Source: Pictodentalium vernedei
Taxonomy: Eukaryota; Mollusca; Scaphopoda; Dentaliida; Dentaliidae
Direction of reading: 5' to 3'
Length of the DNA stretch: 64,000 nucleotides
NCBI GenBank assembly: GCA_031216915.1
Contig: CM062294.1
Coordinates: forward strand, 390,839,217 to 390,903,216
A program made the position numbers and the translations under genes. The notes beneath the pieces are model-generated. The model saw only the letters and a program-made list of their open reading frames with translations. It was not told where the DNA came from and made no database searches. The first letter of the stretch is position 1, and every line of letters begins with the position of its first letter. Shown here piece by piece: positions 62,178 to 64,000 of this stretch.

Positions 62178-64000
62178 ATAATAATAACACTTTGGCCAGC
62201 CGCTGATTTGTCGCGGTTCTCGGACGAGAAGGCCATGGTACTCCCAACTGCCTCCCTAATCCCACACTTCTTCTCTCCTCCCAACACTCGGAGACGAACT
62301 GCTTGATGATATCCCTTGTCCCATTCTTCCCAACCTCTCCGATTAGAATATTAACCCTCTCCTTTGAGTCTCCCCCTATCCACATGTCCTTCATTCTCCC
62401 ATCCCACTTCCCCACTATACTCCCAGTTAATCTCATTCTTTTAGACTGATACTTTGGGCATTCTAGAAGAAAGTGTTCCAGGGTCTCCACCATGTCCAAG
62501 TTACACATGTGGCACTCCCTTTCACCGTCTTTCCCAATTTTTCCCCTCAGCTCCAGCGATCGCGACCTCAGCTTGAACAACAGTGACCCCCAAAGGTGCC
62601 ATCAAGGTACTCTTCAAAACCTGGCTTCTATTTATCACGCAGGCCACCCAAATACCTCTTTGATTTGGCCCCCTCTCGCCAATTACGGTTACAATCCTCC
62701 ATGACCCTTTCTCTGACGATTTTTTTACCCTGGTTTGCCCCAACGTCCAGGTCCGAGATCTCCAATGAGTAGTTCTCTATTAGCTCCCTCACTTGGACCA
62801 TCCACCCCGTTTTGATATTTGAGTTGAAAATTCTCAGGAACATTACTTTACACCATCGGCTGTCGGGGAGATTTGCCAAATAATTAAGATAACCGAGCTT
62901 CAACAGGTCTATCCTGTCCTTGATTCTCATCCACCCAAGCTCACACCTGATTGCATCTCGCGCTGCGGCATTACTCGACCCCGTTATCCATCGGACTGCA
63001 TCGTTCTGCAGGATTTCCAAGCTCTTTACGGTCGTCTGGTTTAGGGGTACCACTTCCGTACCGTATGTTATACTTGGCAGCCCCACCATTTCCCAAATGG
63101 TTTTCCCCACGAAAACCTTATTGAAACTGTTTCTCCCTATAAGTTTCATCTGGTTAAGGATTCGCTTCCCCTTCAGAATCAATTTATTTGTGTGGTTCCG
63201 ATAGATGCCTCTTCCTGTAATGTTTATATTTACCCCCAAATACTCGTAATCACCTGTCTCTCCCACACTGAGAAGTTTGCCGCTCCCTTCCGGAATGCAG
63301 AACTCCCCCACTCTCCACCTTCGAGTGGAGTTCACTTTGCGGCCCACAGGTATAACTTTGTTCTTGCTTTCATTAAGTTCGAGTCTCCATTTGCTCCCAT
63401 ATTTCCCAACAATTCCCAGCATTTTCGTTAGCCCCTCTTCGCTTTCTGACAATAGAACCATATCGTCTGCAAAAAATAGCCCTGGGATCTTCAAGTCCCC
63501 AACTGCTACCCCCTCCTCGCTACGCAGGAGTTCATCTCCTAAACCTTTGATGTACAATGCAAACAGGATCGGCGAAAGGATACACCCCTGTTTTAGGCCT
63601 ATCTCCATAGGCACACGTTCGTTGTAGTGTTTCCCAGGCTAAGTTCAATCTGTACATCTTTATATAATGCTTTCATAATTCCAACAAACTCGCCTCCTGC
63701 GCCACATACCTTCCCTCCAAACTCTATCGTATGCCTTTTTGATATCCAAAAAGGCCATAAACATCTTTTTCTTTTTTGCTTTCGCGGATTCTATCATTTG
63801 GGATAGTGTGAAAAGATGGTCAGTAACTCTCCTTCCCTTCCTGAAGCCATTCTGGATTTCTCCGAAAAACCCTTCTCCTCAATCACCTCCTCTAGTCTCC
63901 CATACAGGACTTTACAGATAGTTATCCAAAACGTCTTTTCCCCCTTTTTGTGAATAAATGTCACTTTGCTTTCTCTCCACTCCTTTGGGACCTCTTGATT
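62178..64000 (-). mobile_element. APE-type LINE NLR2, runs off the window
   Basis: Begins (3' end) with ATAATAATAACACTTTGGCC, matching the NLR1 tail plus CTGATTTGTCGCGG. It is homologous to NLR1 along its length at protein level. The 5' limit lies beyond 64000. Confidence 0.88.
62240..64000 (-). pseudogene. LINE reverse transcriptase, NLR2, frameshifted, partial
   Basis: Reads GLKQGCILSPILFALYIKGL (near 63590) and FFADDMVLLSESEEGL (near 63455). Then comes the thumb/C-terminal part to 62628, and after a frame change near 62600 CHMCNLDMVETLEHFLLECP (near 62500). Upstream of 63614 the frame changes again within motif A/B spacing. Identity with NLR1 appears moderate, so these are different subfamilies or old copies. 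Confidence 0.82.

Noticed and set aside
1-64000. tRNA, rRNA or other classical RNA genes
   Set aside because: No cloverleaf with A/B box pair or rRNA-like conserved segment was recognised by eye on either strand.

Overview
This window is eukaryotic repeat-rich DNA. No intact host gene could be supported. Almost every coding signal belongs to a mobile element, and the rest is AT-rich spacer. The mix suggests a metazoan, most likely a marine invertebrate and perhaps a mollusc. It holds DIRS-type tyrosine-recombinase retrotransposons, APE-type non-LTR retrotransposons with CCHC ORF1 proteins, and a PHD/OTU/MULE-type transposase gene. It also has TTAGGG-type degenerate repeats and two elements made of ~165-bp satellite units followed by ACGG/ACAG microsatellite, an architecture described for bivalve pearl/Helitron-like elements. 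The taxon is inference only.

Layout. 1-6395: DIRS copy A1, genes on the minus strand, nested in the right inverted terminal repeat (ITR) of an older family-B DIRS (remnant 6397-6641). 7005-7960: tandem repeat. 8040-8470: degenerate CCCTAA repeats. 9190-18336: plus-strand PHD/OTU/MULE transposase pseudogene, split at 11402 by a complete family-B DIRS (B1, 11403-17898). 18345-21056: satellite-bearing non-autonomous element. 21245-25808: nested foldback and TIR elements. 26455-27264 and 33783-33960: a second satellite/microsatellite element, split by DIRS copy A2 (27265-33782). 34398-41331: degenerate third-family DIRS (C1) with a duplicated gag segment. 42590-42780: short tandem repeat. 46372-49562: 5'-truncated APE LINE with a long open frame (NLR1). 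50651-61790: two relatives (J2, J1) of a multi-ORF LINE. 62178-64000: a second NLR copy running off the window.

How the parts work together. Each DIRS carries Gag, RT-RNase H and tyrosine recombinase reading frames on the minus strand. Each also has inverted terminal repeats and an internal complementary region (ICR) that equals the joined outer ends of the element. The ends of B1, A2 and A1 can be fixed to a shared AAA with no target duplication. Removing B1 rejoins the transposase reading frame exactly, which independently supports the recombinase-type insertion. Next to the ICR all three DIRS families keep the same design: AGCGGGGAGG, then a hairpin whose stem differs completely between families, then GGAGGG or GGGAGGGCC.

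The J-type LINE has three kinds of ORF: a basic ORF0, a CCHC ORF1, and an EN-RT ORF2. An ~80-100 nt two-hairpin module (GCGCGCCUUCGGCGCGC preceded by a GGG/CCC stem) lies ahead of every ORF boundary I could read. It is present five times, and one stem appears to covary. I regard this module and the DIRS hairpin/ICR block as the best candidates for undescribed biology here. All comparisons were made by eye, so percent identities and clade placements were not computed.
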